Source of the DNA: Pseudocercospora fijiensis CIRAD86 | Lineage: Eukaryota > Ascomycota > Dothideomycetes > Mycosphaerellales > Mycosphaerellaceae | Length of the DNA: 64,000 nt | NCBI RefSeq assembly: GCF_000340215.1 | Contig: NW_006921532.1 | Coordinates: 2,707,337 to 2,771,336 of the forward strand | Direction of reading: 5' to 3' | Part shown: positions 11,193 to 23,464 of the stretch, one piece after another | How the letters are laid out: the number at the start of each line of letters is the position of its first letter | How positions within the stretch are numbered: the stretch's first letter is position 1 | The notes under the pieces: generated by a model | What the model was told of the DNA's origin: nothing | What the model saw: only the letters and a program-made list of their open reading frames with translations | Databases searched by the model: none | Translations under genes and position numbers: made by a program

Positions 11193-12346
11193 GTGGAAAT
11201 TCTGCTGGGACCGTTGCTGCTGTCGCAATTGCAAGTTCTCGTCCATAGCCTGGCACGGGCCCGCCACTTGCAGTTGATATCAACCTCCACTTGTTTATGC
11301 TACTGCGCGACACTTCCGATGCGGATATCGCCACTGCCGCCTTACGAGCAGTTTTGCAAGGATGTTCTTGTGACCTTTGAATGGGTTTTGTGGGCGAGAG
11401 CGATCATCGTTCGACTAGCAGTGTGCGACAGCGACAGGGTATATCGATAGACACTATATCGCAGCTGGTCGAGAAGTATGCTCCCTCTGAGGAATGTCGT
11501 GCCAATCTCGCTCAGTCGTAGGGCGTGTGTAGGTGTGTGCGAGGCTCTGTGTGCGCGGCGGTGCAGGGAGCGGAGAAGCGCAGGCAGGACGACGGTCTGG
11601 ACTCGGCCGGGGCGTGCACACGGCTGCGTGGAGGTGAAGAAGGTCGTTCGAGTGGAATCCGCTGTTCCTGAGTGCAGCAGAAGCGTGTTGAGCAGGGCAG
11701 AATTCGCTGGGGCTTTCACGCGTCCAGCGTGCCGTTGGAGGTGAGAGTTGAGAACTCTCGCGGGCAAGCGAAGCAGCATGTGAAAGGCGGAAGAGCAGCT
11801 GATTCCTTGGCAAGAGACACGGATAGGGATCGCTGGCTCAACGGCCGACACCCGAGCCGCAGCAGGTCACCTGCAACATGCATCATCGATCATCGCCCTC
11901 CTGACTTCGTACAGGAACAATATATCACAATCGACGACTATATCGCTGCTGAGTGCGAGTATAATGTCAAGATAAGAGACCGAGCACTCCAGGGGGAGCG
12001 TTGATGACCAAGCTCCAAAGTGCAGCGCTTCCGTCACGTATTGGCATGTCAGCACACCATTCGCTCCGTTTCACCCGGCTGACTACGAAGCATACCATGA
12101 ACCGGCACCGGCGCAAGCGGGAGTAAACGACTGGCTATAGATGATTTGTTCCTGGCGTACCACCAGCTATGATGCTTTCATGGAGGAGACATTGGATGAA
12201 ATAAGGACGAATGAAATTCAAGACTTGGATGCTGATGAAGGTAAGCGTTGCTGGGAAAGCGGAATGAGTGCGTTGCTGTCCGAACGCTACATTCTAGATA
12301 TATTCGTAAAGCTCAATGCACCCTGCTTGAGGTGTCATTCTTGACT
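11193..12346. other. intergenic; upstream region of the bHLH gene and edge of the first transposon
   Basis: A 169-codon minus frame (11342-11851) and others overlap here but lack domains. They fit a GC-rich promoter or leader of the bHLH gene better. From about 11860 to 12346 there is unique sequence that ends at the target-site duplication of the gypsy element. Confidence 0.5.
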
Positions 12347-12351
12347 TCTTA
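12347..12351. repeat. target-site duplication, left copy (TCTTA)
   Basis: These five bases directly precede the left LTR. An identical TCTTA directly follows the right LTR at 20054-20058. Confidence 0.92.
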
Positions 12352-12468
12352 TGTTATAAAGTTAAGATTAATGATGATTATGTAGAGGAGGAAGGCTAAT
12401 TATAAAGGTAGAGCCGTCGCTCTATTAGTTAGCTAACCCCTAGACTGTTACTTCCTTATTCTATAATA
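12352..12468 (-). repeat. left LTR of gypsy element 1 (3' LTR in element sense)
   Basis: 117 bp starting TGTTATAAAG. By eye it differs from the right LTR at about 11 positions, all transitions. Confidence 0.92.
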
Positions 12469-14200
12469 GTTTACCCTAAATAAAAGAAAAGGCACGCCCT
12501 CGTACTGTTACTCTAACTCTCTTATTACCTAGATACTAATTATCTAGTAGGCTGTCTACTACTTAGGCTAGTCTCGTTGCCTAGATACTAGTTATCTAGT
12601 AGGCCGTCTACTACTTAGGTATAATTCTATTCTTATTTCTACTCGTATCTACTTAAAGGTATACTAGTGCCTTAGCCTTCCTTTCTACGAATTCCGCTCG
12701 CTTCTTATTAGCCTTAGCTTCTATAGCTGCCTCCTCGCGTTCTAACTAGGCCTAGACTTACGCTCGTCGCGTTTCTTTCTTAGCTACTATCTATTAGTTA
12801 GTATATCGCTCTACGGACGGGTTAGTTATATCGGTCTATACTCCCGTATAGCGGTAGAGTACCTAGTTGCTTTTAAATTCGGCGCTAAGGTCGTCCGTTA
12901 GCTAGATAGCCTTAGTCGTTACTAACTTACTACTAATAAGCCTTCCTTTCTAGACTTTTGTTTAGGCGGGTTTAGGTTATTATTATCCCTATTATTAGTA
13001 GCCTTCCTAGTCGCGCGGCGGTTATCTCTATTTTCGAGTGCCTCGAAGTTAGCTAATAATACTCTAGAGTCTATAGGGTCTGCGGAGTATTCGTCGTTAG
13101 TAACTATTTGTCTTACTCTATACTATCGCCTAATAAACGCAACTTATACGGCCTTAGGGTCGTAACGTACTATAAACTATTGCTAGATAAGTTTCTATAA
13201 TAGCTAGTTATACTTAGACTATAGCTTCTTTATTAAGTTCTTAACCTTCTTAGGTACTCGCTTAGTGCCGTCGTCGGCTATGTTTCTTTATATAACTAGG
13301 TCGATATTAAGTGTCTCGTTCGGCGCTAGATAGAGTATATTAACCTCGATATCTCGTATTATGTCTCTCCGCTCTCTAAGTATCTTATTACGCCTATTCT
13401 TTTTCTTAGGCGATAGTTTAGCTAGCTCTGCCCTCGAAGTCCGATCCTTAGTAGGCTAAGCTATTAGGGCTCTAGCTAGGGCTCTCTTCTTGTTTAACGA
13501 CGTCGTCTCTATTATAGGCGATTCCTTTAGAGTAATAGGTATCGCCTTCTTAGCCTTCTTTGTTAGCCGAGGAGTTAGAGTTACCTTGTCTTTATTAATA
13601 AGTCGGCCCTTACTTTTATTCTTTCTCTTCTTAGTACTAGATTTCGATAGCGTCTCCTCGTTAGTATTAAATAGCGTAAACGATAGATAGGCGTTAACTA
13701 GCGTAAACGATAGAACCGGTACCTTATTCTATAAGATAGGTTCTAGGTTAGAGACTATCTCGTTGTTTTCCTTGTTCTCGTTATCTAGGATAGGCTCGTT
13801 AGCCGGCTCGTTATCTAGGACAGGCTCTATTAATACTGCTACTATACTTCGGAATCTAGTAACTAGGTCTCTCGTGTCGCTGTCGTCGTTAGGCTCGTTA
13901 AAATAGTCGGTAATGTCGCTATCGTTGTTTTCGCTATATCGATAGGCGTCGAAGCTTATATCCGAAAGATTGTCGAAGGCATAGTCGCTAGCGTTACCGA
14001 AGTTAGCGTTAGCGACGTTGCCTAAGGCAGTATCGTTAGTAGCGGCTGTTTCGCTATTAGCCTCGGCGGTATACGTAAGGAGGTCGTTAGATAGAGCTAT
14101 ATCGCGTATATTAGACGTATTACGCGGTAGCGGTAGCGTTTCCTATTTCCTATCGTATTCTATTGCTTTACGCTACTAGAAACAGTATCGAATATCGTAA
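12469..14200 (-). pseudogene. unassigned 3' reading frame of gypsy element 1
   Basis: Downstream of integrase, the minus strand still reads as protein-like sequence interrupted by TAG codons, for example FIVRYDPKAV and QIVTNDEYSADPIDSRVLLA at about 13.05-13.2 kb. A Lys/Arg/Glu-rich stretch is at about 13.4-13.6 kb and a Ser/Asp/Glu-rich region at about 13.7-14.1 kb. This is more 3' coding space than a simple gag-pol element needs. I do not recognise a chromodomain or other known fold. It could be an extended integrase tail or an additional ORF. Confidence 0.5.
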
Positions 14201-14999
14201 GCAAGCTCTCGCATTAGCGATAGCAATGTGTTCGCGAAAGTTATTATTATAGTAAAGTTACTATAGCGAAGTTATTATTAAAATAAAGTAAACTTAGTAT
14301 ACGCGCGCGCCTAGTATACGCGCTCCTATCTATTACAGAAGTAAAGTAAACTACGTAGAAGCTACGCGACCTGTTGTTAGAGGAAATGCATATGCGGTAA
14401 GTCTGTTATATAATACTCCGTTGCTATTCTATTAGTAGCGACGATCGTAGGCCTTTACTATCGTTAGTAGAATGCCTTCCGCTCGTACCTATTCGTCCGC
14501 TCTAGCTCCTACGTTCTTCTATCTAACTAGATATTCTACTACCTCTTTCCTATACTAACTAACTCGTCGGACTCGTCGGTCTCTTAGCGCTTCTATTTCC
14601 AGTAGAGCGTCTCTCTATTCGATATGTATCCTTAAGGGTTGCCTCGTTGCTCGCTTATATAAGTCTTTAGTATTAGGATAAGGCTCGAGTTCCGTAATAG
14701 AGACTACTAGGTATATCTTCTACGTTTTTGGCAGGTTAATCTAGTAGGCTAGTCTAGTACTTATAACCTTCGTTACCTTATATAGTTCGATCCTTAGAGG
14801 CGTAAGCTTTCGGTTGCTAACTCCTAGGATAGCGTAATTCTTAAGCCGTAAATAGACTATATCGCCTACTACTAGCTTCTAGGTAATATACTAAGAGTCG
14901 TACCGTTGCTTTATAGCGGCCTATATATAGGCGATGTTGTTCTCTACCTTAGCTCGGTAGATATCCTATTCCTTTGCTAAATCTGTCTCGCCTATCGTT

Positions 15000-15600
15000 A
15001 CTATTTAAGCTAGTTCCCTAGGGTTAAAACCTATTAATACCTAGTTCGGTAACATACTAGTTAAGGCGTTAACTAAATTGTTAAGGACTAGCTATATATA
15101 CGGCGTTGCGTATTCTAATTCTAGATCTCTATTAGGATATTAGGCAAGGAAGTATCGTAGGGCAATCTCGATAGTCTAGTTCGTTCTCTTAGACTAGCTA
15201 TTAGCCTATAGGTAATAGGCAGTCGTTATTAGAAGCTTAACGTTTATCCGCTTAAAAATAGCCTTCTATATCTCGGACGTAAACTTCGGGTCTCTATCGG
15301 AGATAATTACAGTCGGCAGGCCCTAATTGTATCGGAATAGCTCGTCGAGCAAGCGGTTAGCCTAAGCCTCCGCTAAGTACGTATCGTTGCTAGTAATTAG
15401 GAGTACCTGTTTCGTATACTTATCTATTGCTATAAGTATAGCGTTAGCTTCCTAAGCGGAAAGGGATACTATAAAGTTAATCGTAATCGTATAGAAGGGT
15501 ACTAGTAGGGATAGTATAGGATTTAAGGACCTATACGGCTTATATCGCTTAGTCTGCAACTCTAAGCAGTCCTAATAGTAACTTAGATACTTTTTTAGTC
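15000..15600 (-). pseudogene. integrase core of gypsy element 1 (degraded)
   Basis: The minus strand at about 15.24-15.35 kb reads LDELFRYN, a TAG, GLPTVIISDRDPKFTSEI, a TAG, then KAIFKR. ISDRDPKFTS surrounds the second catalytic Asp of retroviral-type integrases. The flanking extent is approximate. Confidence 0.85.
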
Positions 15601-16249
15601 TCTTAGCTAGTTTCCGGATATAGTACTAGTTATTTATACGGGCATAGGCACGATAAAAGCCGATATAGTATTAGTTATCGTATATACTACTAAAAATGTT
15701 ACCCTCTAATGCCTTTAGGATACACAATCGTCGGTCGCCTAAATAGAGCTTATCGAGCTATACTAGGCCTTCGTCGTCGACTAAGAAGCTAGTAGAGCCT
15801 AGTTCCGCGTTCTATACTATTACTTTAATATTGCTCTAGTATTTATCTTCTTCGTATGCTTCGATAAGCTATTGCTTAAATGCGTCGTCTATTTCTAGCA
15901 TTATTACTCTGCAAACTAGTTCGTCGAATACGTCGCCCTCTAGAAGATAATCGTCTGTCGTTTCTAGGCGCAATAAGGCGTCTAGTACGATATGTTCTTG
16001 CTCTAGCTTATAGACTACCTTTAGTAGGAAAAGGGAAAGATATTGCGACGATCTTATTAGTCGGTTATTAAGCTTATTAACTAATAACGAAGTTAAGGTA
16101 GTCTAGCTTACAATCCCTAGCGTTACTATATAATCCGTAAGTACTGTTACTACTAACTCGCATACCTCGACTATCTATCGTATGCGTTTAATTGTCTATA
16201 CTAGGCAGGCGACCTCTAATTCGGTTAGCTAGTACCGTCGCTTTGTACT

Positions 16250-17400
16250 AGAAAGAGTCTTTAATAAAAACAAAATTAGTTGCGTCTTTGTCCTACTAGG
16301 ATTTTTAGTAATAGCGTCGCCCTCGACGTAGGCTACTATTACGCTAAAGCCTCGTTTCTTAGACGCGTTAATATAGATATATAGCAGCCGGTGTCTCGCG
16401 AAATAATATAGTATCGTTAGCTTAGTAAAGGCCTCTTATAGGGCTTAAAACGCAGCTAGTCGTTCCTCCGTTTCCTCGATTAGTATCGTTACTATATAAT
16501 GTCGACGTATCTAGCTAGTAGTAGGTACGCCCTTTAGTCTCTTAGTCTTTATCTTCTAGAGCGGTTCCGCTAGCTAAGCGTAGTACTCGATATACGTTCT
16601 TAGCTATCTAGTTAGTCTAAGATAGTGCTCTAGGTCCTTTAGCGTTCGTAGGAACTTAAGCTTAGTAATAGCCGCTAATTTGTCGGCTAGTATCGCTATA
16701 CCTAAGGCGTCGACTCGTTGCCCTAATAGCTAGATCGATAGGTATCCGATAAAAGCCTTCTTAGGTACTATAGTTAGCTAGTATCGGTTTAAGGCATCGA
16801 ATACCTTATCGAGATAGTATAGATATTCCTCTAGCGTCTTACTATAGATAACGATGTTGTTAATAAAAGCCTTAGCGAATCCGTTAAGTTCTTCCGTTCG
16901 TAGGATCCTATCGATCTATCGCTATATATAGGGCGGCGCGTTCTTATAGCCTATTACGGCGACATTGTATATTTCCTAGCCTCTATAGGAGACTACTAAG
17001 AGCTTATATCGGTCTTCCGCTTTTACTAACTATTAGTAGAAGAACGACTTTATATCGATCGTCGAAATAAATTTAGCGCCTTAGATAGTAGCTAAAACGT
17101 CGCCCTATAGTAGTATCGGGTAGGCGTCTGTTATCGTAATATAGTTAAGTCTACGGATATCGACAACCGCTCTACCTTTACGGCCGTTCTTTAATTCCTT
17201 CTAGACTACGAACGTAGGGAACCTAAAGAGTATTAGTTCCTTCGTCTAAGACATCTGTTCTTAGTCGTATAGCTTATCGTAAACGCCGTTAATAATCTCT
17301 CGTTCCTTTAGGCCTATAGGGTATACCTTATACGCTAATTTAGCGCTAGTAGCCTTCTAGTCGCTAACTAAAGGAATAGTTATCTAGTCCTTTTTAGGAA
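16250..17400 (-). pseudogene. reverse transcriptase region of gypsy element 1 (degraded)
   Basis: The minus strand reads KNGRKGRAVVDIRRLNYITI, then TDAYPI and KFISTIDIKSFF, and then, toward lower coordinates, KAFINDIVIYSKTLEEYLYH, which covers the catalytic Asp box. In-frame TAG codons sit at Gln/Trp positions. Boundaries are approximate. Confidence 0.88.
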
Positions 17401-18299
17401 CCTTCGCAAAACGGCCGTTATCGATAAATAGTTACTTATATTTCTCTAGTAAGGCGTTGTATTTAGCCCTCGTTTCGTCGTCGCTATATAGTATAGCGCC
17501 TATTAGGCCTAGCTTTTCCTTTGCTCCCGGTTACGCTAGCAGTAGCGACTCGTTGTCTTCTTCTCACTCGGTAGTTACTATAAAACATAGTAACACTCGG
17601 GCTCGTCCCTTCTAAGCGATATTTATCGCTACTACGGTACTATTTAGGAAATGCATTTGTCTATTAGCGAAAGACAGTACTAACTTTTCCTTTTCTATTA
17701 GACGCGTTCCTAATAGTACTCTAGCTAGCAGCCTATTAATTAAATATACTCTTATTAATATTGTAACTCTGTTATTAAAAACTATATTAATAGGCATCTT
17801 GTTAGACAGGCTCGTAATCTTGTTGCCTACTCCTCGGATCCGTCGCGGGCGCGTTGCCTTTAAAGAAACTCTATTAGAATACCGCTACTAGGCTAATATT
17901 TAATCTATAAGAGTAATTAGGTTACTACTATCTAGGTATATTTCTATTGCTATATTGTTTATCTAAGCTAATACAGTTGCGTATCTAGCAGTTGTGCCCG
18001 TTTACTTATTAGATCTAGTAGCCGCTAGGATTTTTGTTTCTATCCTTTGCGGTATTTAGTCTGCAAATGCGAATAGAGCTAGTTAGACGTCTTAAACTCC
18101 TAATAGTATACTATGTAAGTATATTTGTTATATACTAGACTTAGATGTCCTACGTTAAGAATATCTACTATATTAGCGTCTATATTAGTATCGTCGTCGC
18201 CTCTTTTATTAAATAAGTACTTATTAGAGTCGACGTAGTTAGCATCCTATTCCTCGCCCTCTAATTCTAGCTCGTCGTCTACCTAGTAAGAGTCTTGCT

Positions 18300-19900
18300 T
18301 CTTACGCTAAGCGAAGGGCTTTATAGGCTACTTAGCCTTATCGAAAGTCTTCTTAGCGCCCCTTAATTATAACTTGTCGCTTACTAATTCTTAACAGTCT
18401 TAAGGCTTCCGAAAGCGTTAGTCGCTTCGACCTTAGTCGCGGCAAGGCAGCGGCTACTATAAGGCACGTACGTTGTTAGTCTAAGGCTTCCTAGAGCCTT
18501 TCTATCGGTCTGTCTACTAACGGCTTAATCGGAAGTTCCGGTCTCGATTACGCTATAGTTACTTACCTACTAAGTAGGTAGGGAAAGGTTTCGATAAAGA
18601 ACTAGTAATAGTAGTTGCTATATTACGTCGGTTTAGTCGTCGTACTAGTTTAGCCTACGCCGGTTGCTCCTTCTTAAGCCTCTATCTAAATAATATAATA
18701 GTATCCTCTTCTCTCGGTAGCTAAATGCTACGCTGTAGCTCTATATCGATGCTATTCTATATATACGTTAGCTACTAGCTCTTATTAACTAGGCCGGCGT
18801 TGTATATATAGCGTATTACCTCGCTAAGGTAGGCATCTATACTACGTCGGTTACCTACGTCGGACAACGTATATTTAAGCCGCGTTAGCTCGCTAAGGGA
18901 CTTAGATAGTAGCGCTTAGAAATTCTCTCGTAGCGTTATAAACTAAAGGTCTAGATCTAGTACGTAATAAAGGCCTTACTTCGCTAGGTTATTAAGCGTG
19001 TTAGTATACTAGGTTAAGGCTGTTCCTCGTAGCACCGCGGGGATTCTAGACTTAACTCGTTCGTTACTACGATACGCGGCTATATCCTTAAGTCGCTCGA
19101 TAAAGATATTAACGTCTTAGAAGAAGGTATTAGATCCTATAATACTCGGGTCGTCGTCTCCCTTTAGTAGGTCTAGCTAGAAGAAGCTAATTTCCTAGTC
19201 CTATATTCGGTCTAGGTTGCTAGCCTTATTAAAGACAGGCGTACCGTTGCCTATAGCAGGCGTCTAGCCTACTAGTGCCTAGGCTACTACCGCCTAAATA
19301 GCAGCTATTATTTCCGCCGAGATACCGTCTCCTTATTCCGCTATAGTAGGAGGCTAGACGCTCGTTACCTATATAGTTACTATTATAAGTCGAGCCGTCG
19401 ACATAGTCGAAGGTCGTATACTAGTAGCAGAGGTCGCTATTATTATTATTATATTAGGCGATTGCCGTAGAAGCGACTTAGAAGCAGTTGCTCTTAGCTT
19501 AGAAAGTAACTTCCCTTTCGTAGGTAAGTGCCTTCCGAACCTACTCGTAGTAGTAGTCGTAGATAGGGAATTTAGCTTATATCTTCTTTTATAGAACTAT
19601 AGGAAAGAGTTCTATATAGGCTATTAGTATACCGGTAAGTCGAGCTACTTAGGGGGATAGGTCTCTATCGCCTAAAAGTCCTATAGAAAGCGTCCTAGAT
19701 AAGACCTAACCTCCGCGTTAGTAATCCGGTTAGTTCGCGTATATATAGCGAAAGCGCGGTCGTCGTCTATAGAGTTTATATAGATATACGTTGCCCTATA
19801 TATATAGTCGTAATAAAGTAGTAAGGGGAAGTAGTTAGGCTCTTAGTCGGATTAGCCCGATCTAGTTGCCTCGTCCTAGTAGCGTCTCGAATAACTCCTA
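18300..19900 (-). pseudogene. gag region of gypsy element 1 (degraded)
   Basis: At 18.85-19.2 kb the minus strand reads a capsid-like helix-rich segment (NIFIERLKDIAAYRSNERVK, then IPAVLRGTALT, then KYTLSDVGNR) with TAG and TAA interruptions. The nucleocapsid zinc knuckle was not identified clearly. Confidence 0.7.
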
Positions 19901-19936
19901 GTAGTACGAGGGTTTAGTACGAGCGAAGCTACTAAT

Positions 19937-20053
19937 TGTTATAAAGTTGAGATTAATAATAATTATATAGAGGAGGAAGGCTAATTATAAAGGTAGAGCC
20001 GTCGCTCCATTAGTTAGCTAACCCCTGGACCGTTACTTCCTTGTTCCGTAACA
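19937..20053 (-). repeat. right LTR of gypsy element 1 (5' LTR in element sense)
   Basis: 117 bp from TGTTATAAAG to TCCGTAACA, so it has TG...CA ends. It pairs with 12352-12468. Confidence 0.92.
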
Positions 20054-20058
20054 TCTTA
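20054..20058. repeat. target-site duplication, right copy (TCTTA)
   Basis: Identical to 12347-12351. Confidence 0.92.
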
Positions 20059-21809
20059 TAGATAAATGTTCTTCTCGTGCGCCTGTCGATCCAGATGTGC
20101 ACCTCCAATGATATGCAGTCGCTTGAGTCAATACAATCCATGTCTCGCGAGACAGGAACGGTGACTTATGGACAGCGATCTCCGAGAATCTCTTGGTTTA
20201 CTTGCCAGGGCGAGATCGATACAAGTACTAGGCAAAGCGCAAAGCCGAAACGTAGAACGTTGCAAGATGATTTGGTCTGACTTCGTTTTGTCGGCGCTTT
20301 TCGAGTTCTCGTTTATCGTTTGGGACTCGCGACGAGCACACATGACACTTTCGTACGATCCTGTCGTTTGCAGTAGATTGATGCGATACGCAGTCGCCTG
20401 CCAAATGATCCCTGGCAGGTCACGTTACAGCGATTGATCGAGCGTCGTTGTCGTTGCGTGTCGCTGACCATTACACCTGGAGTGATTCGCTGAAAGTGAT
20501 TCTTGCCTGACAGGTCGTTGCTTGCCCTCTGAACTCAATTCCAACCTATATAGTACTTAGCCTCATGATGATCCACGTGGCGGGCTAGTCAATGCATCAG
20601 ATGTTCAATAAAACTTACCTTGCTCAAGCCAGGTTCGCATATGGCGGAGCTATAGTTGTTCTAGGCGTGTTAGCGTTCCGCAAGGCTTTCTGCGTAGTGT
20701 TTCGTCCTTGGTTGACGATGATCCAGTCGCACATTGTCAAGAAAGACGGTTTGATCCATACACACTCATTCGATGGCAGCAATGCGACCGCTTTGAAGGT
20801 GACTCCGTTCTCAGCATTGAGCCGCGTCCACGTCATCAAGCAGCTTGCAGGACCAGCGTGCTATACCTATTCCGATAAATCCATGCAAGCAATCCAAGCA
20901 ATCCAAGCGCCGACCAGATAGCGCAATCCCTCGAAACCGGTGAGCATTTCAGCGAATAAGGAGGACAATTGTTGTTCGGCTCTCGCTTTAACCTTCTTCT
21001 CTGAACAGAATCCGTCGCATATTTCGACTTTCACATGCTGTAGCACCTTTCGATAACACCGAACCTTGACCCTGGAAACAATAACGTAGTCGAGCGCTCA
21101 GTACCGGCAATGATACTACACCAGAGCAGATCCACTTGTACGATAGGCATCGTTTACTGAGAGGATCGGCATGGCTTTGAAGGCTATCGCGTTCCCCGAT
21201 CATGGAAGTCTGGCAGCAACAGACAGGAACGGACCTGGTTTTGGCAAGGTTGGCCTGAATGCTCGTGGATGCGTAGGAGCAGCATACGGCTAAGGCGGCA
21301 GAGATTGATCAACCAGAAAGTCGAGCACGCGGATGCCCGCATAGATCTTGCATGGTCAATCACTGTCGTGAACCGATACCAGTCGTCGGAGAAGGTGTCC
21401 TGCTGTATCCGCGTGATGTGGTTAGCGATACCTGCATCCCAGGAAAGCACGCCATCTCAGGGTAGGTCGGCGTTCGTAGCGCGTCGTGAGGTTCTGCTCG
21501 GGCGAACCAGGAGTCTCTCAAGCAGCCCGGTGCCGCTCAGCTATGCTGTTGTCGACACAGCGATCATCTCCACTCATCAATATACTGTCTATGATGAGAC
21601 CAGCCTTGGAGCCTGCTTCTGAGCCTGCTTCTCTGATCAACTGATGAGCAACAGGCTTGGCAAGCATGTTCCGCAGGGGGTCGGAGGGCATAAGAACGCG
21701 CCACTGCCCCAGCAGTATGCTCACATATGGTCCCATATGCTCATCGCAACACCCAAAGCTGTCGTCTCATAGTCTTTGTTCACTCAGCCTTCACTGACCT
21801 AGCTTCACA
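20059..21809. other. intergenic sequence, no gene recognised
   Basis: The composition returns to that of unique DNA. Short open frames (20592-20921 plus, 21269-21622 plus) have no recognisable domains. A tiny GCAATCCAA repeat occurs near 20887-20905. The last part is the promoter of the zinc-finger gene. Confidence 0.5.
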
Positions 21810-22737
21810 ATGGCTTCTCACAGATACTATGCCGGCGATACTTCGGACAGTGACACCGAACCGAACTATGCCAGCACATCTGCTGGTCAGACCGGCCCAC
21901 AGTTGCGGCGAGACTCTCGCATAGACCGAATCGATCGCTGGTACAGCAACGAAGATGAAGGCTTTCACCAGAGGGTAATAGTACCCCAATATTCATATTC
22001 AGATGAGAGTGGTCCGCGCCGTGAGCCCCGCTCGCCGATATCTGATTCGTCGTCGTTGGCGATGACCGCAGCATCCCGGAGCAGCTATTATGATTCTCTC
22101 CCATCCAGTCGGCCTCCGTCTGTAATCAGCTCGAGGACAGATCCGCATTCTGGTGTCTACACTGCTCGTACGGACTCCATCGCTTCCATGCCCAACCAGC
22201 ACATCTTGGAGGAAGACGAGGATAGAACTCCAGTAGTCCGGGACAACATGACGTCTAGACAAGGACAATTCCAATGCCCTTTGGCCTTTCTTGGTTGCCG
22301 TCAATGGTTTGGCGATCCAAGAGAGTGGGAGACACATCACCAGGCCCACTTTGGAGGTCACCTCCCACGTTCTATTCATTGCCCGTTTGCAGGCTGCGAT
22401 GAAAGGTTCCGTGGGGAGAGCGGTACGGTGGCCTGGGGACTGCGTTGGAACCATATCGTCACTTGTCCCTTTCGAAATAGCGGAGTCAGTGCGAGGCCGA
22501 GATCAAGTCTCGTCGAGCATCTCTGGAGGAATGGCATCATCTCAAATGCACAAGAGCAGATGCTCCGGTGAGCTGCACTGTCGCTTTCGACCATGACCTG
22601 CGACAAGACTGACAGATGCTAGACAGACGGGCTCGCTAAGCACTTCCGGCGAATATCTGATGTCCAACAGCAGTTCTAGAGATCGTCGACGAGAGCGAAG
22701 ACCAGAAGACTATCGAAGTCCTCGAAGTGCTGGCTAA
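21810..22737 (+). CDS. fungal C2H2-like zinc-finger protein
   Basis: A two-exon gene of about 290 residues. Exon 1 is 21810-22567; the intron is 22568-22622 (donor GTGAGC, branch CTGAC, acceptor CTAG); exon 2 ends at the TAA at 22735-22737. Splicing adds a 38-residue Ser/Arg-rich tail instead of stopping at the TGA just past exon 1. The first 145 residues are Ser/Arg/Asp-rich and disordered-looking. Two Cys/His clusters follow: C156 and C163 with H176/H177 and H180, then C191 and C196 with H215 and C219 (HCPFAGC, WNHIVTC). These resemble atypical zinc fingers in many fungal proteins of unknown role. DNA binding is possible but not shown. An alternative acceptor 4 nt downstream would give a much shorter tail. 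Confidence 0.7.
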
Positions 22738-23464
22738 GGCAGCGGCGGCGATTCTTACGTCCTCCATCGCTGAAACTCCCATAACGAATGATTTTTCCGA
22801 GCACATCTTGCTAGTCGCTGGCGACTGGACTTTTCTGTCTGTTCCTCGGGGTCAATACTCCTCTTCGCGTTCAATGGGTACCTTGCTGGCGTTCTAGCGT
22901 GCGATTTTGCTTCTGTCCTGTCATGTCTTGTTGCCAATTGTCTTACATTCTTGAACACCAAATTGACCGACTTGTGAATGCTTTTTCGCCTCTGTAAGAT
23001 GGCATGTCCATGCGAGACAGAGGTGACGAAAGGAAGAGGAGGCTGGAGCCTTAGCAGGTTGTCGGAAATTAGAGGGAGGCCGGCAAGCCTGAGGCAGAAA
23101 TCGTGGGCACAACACCATGATTCCGTGTGCGATTATTCATACAGTTGTCTACTTATATACGACTTCATATCACATCACATGCATTGGCTCCGGAGGCGAT
23201 CCCATTCGCCACTGAATCTTGACCCGACACTAAGAAGTGGCCTATTGATACCCACACTTGCTTGCAGCAGGGCGAACTGCGCCCCGTCCCAAAAGAGTGA
23301 AGGCTAGGCCGGCCTCATGTCGAAGGCAACCACGAGCATGCATGATGGTTCGCATCGTTATGGCACATGGAAACCCTGCAGGTACACTCACTCCGACTCC
23401 GAAGTACACTATACTGTAGTCGCACATGCGGTGTGTATCGTGATTCGTGACATGTGTTCCGCCA
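22738..23464. other. intergenic between convergent genes
   Basis: This separates the zinc-finger gene (+) from the ABCD transporter gene (-), so both 3' untranslated regions are expected here. No gene or clear repeat was seen. Confidence 0.5.

Larger units (their letters stand above)
12352..20053 (-). mobile_element. Ty3/gypsy LTR retrotransposon, RIP-degraded, full length (7.7 kb)
   Basis: Two 117-bp LTRs and a perfect 5-bp target duplication bound the element. Coding is on the minus strand, in gag-pol order right to left. A Gag-like capsid segment lies at about 18.85-19.2 kb (LKDIAAYRSNERVKSR). Reverse transcriptase is at about 16.8-17.35 kb (RAVVDIRRLNYITITDAYP, then AFINDIVIYSK at the catalytic box). 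Integrase is at about 15.2-15.4 kb (VIISDRDPKFTSEI). Reverse transcriptase before integrase is Ty3/gypsy order. Every frame is broken by many stops, nearly all TAG, at sites where homologues would have Gln or Trp. That fits RIP, so the copy cannot encode its own movement. It separates the bHLH gene from the zinc-finger gene island. Confidence 0.93.

Noticed and set aside
11342..11851. 169-codon minus-strand open frame upstream of the bHLH gene
   Set aside because: Ser/Thr/Arg-rich, no family features, overlapped by other frames. More likely promoter or leader DNA.
15880..16071. 63-codon plus frame
   Set aside because: Antisense within the degraded pol region of gypsy 1.
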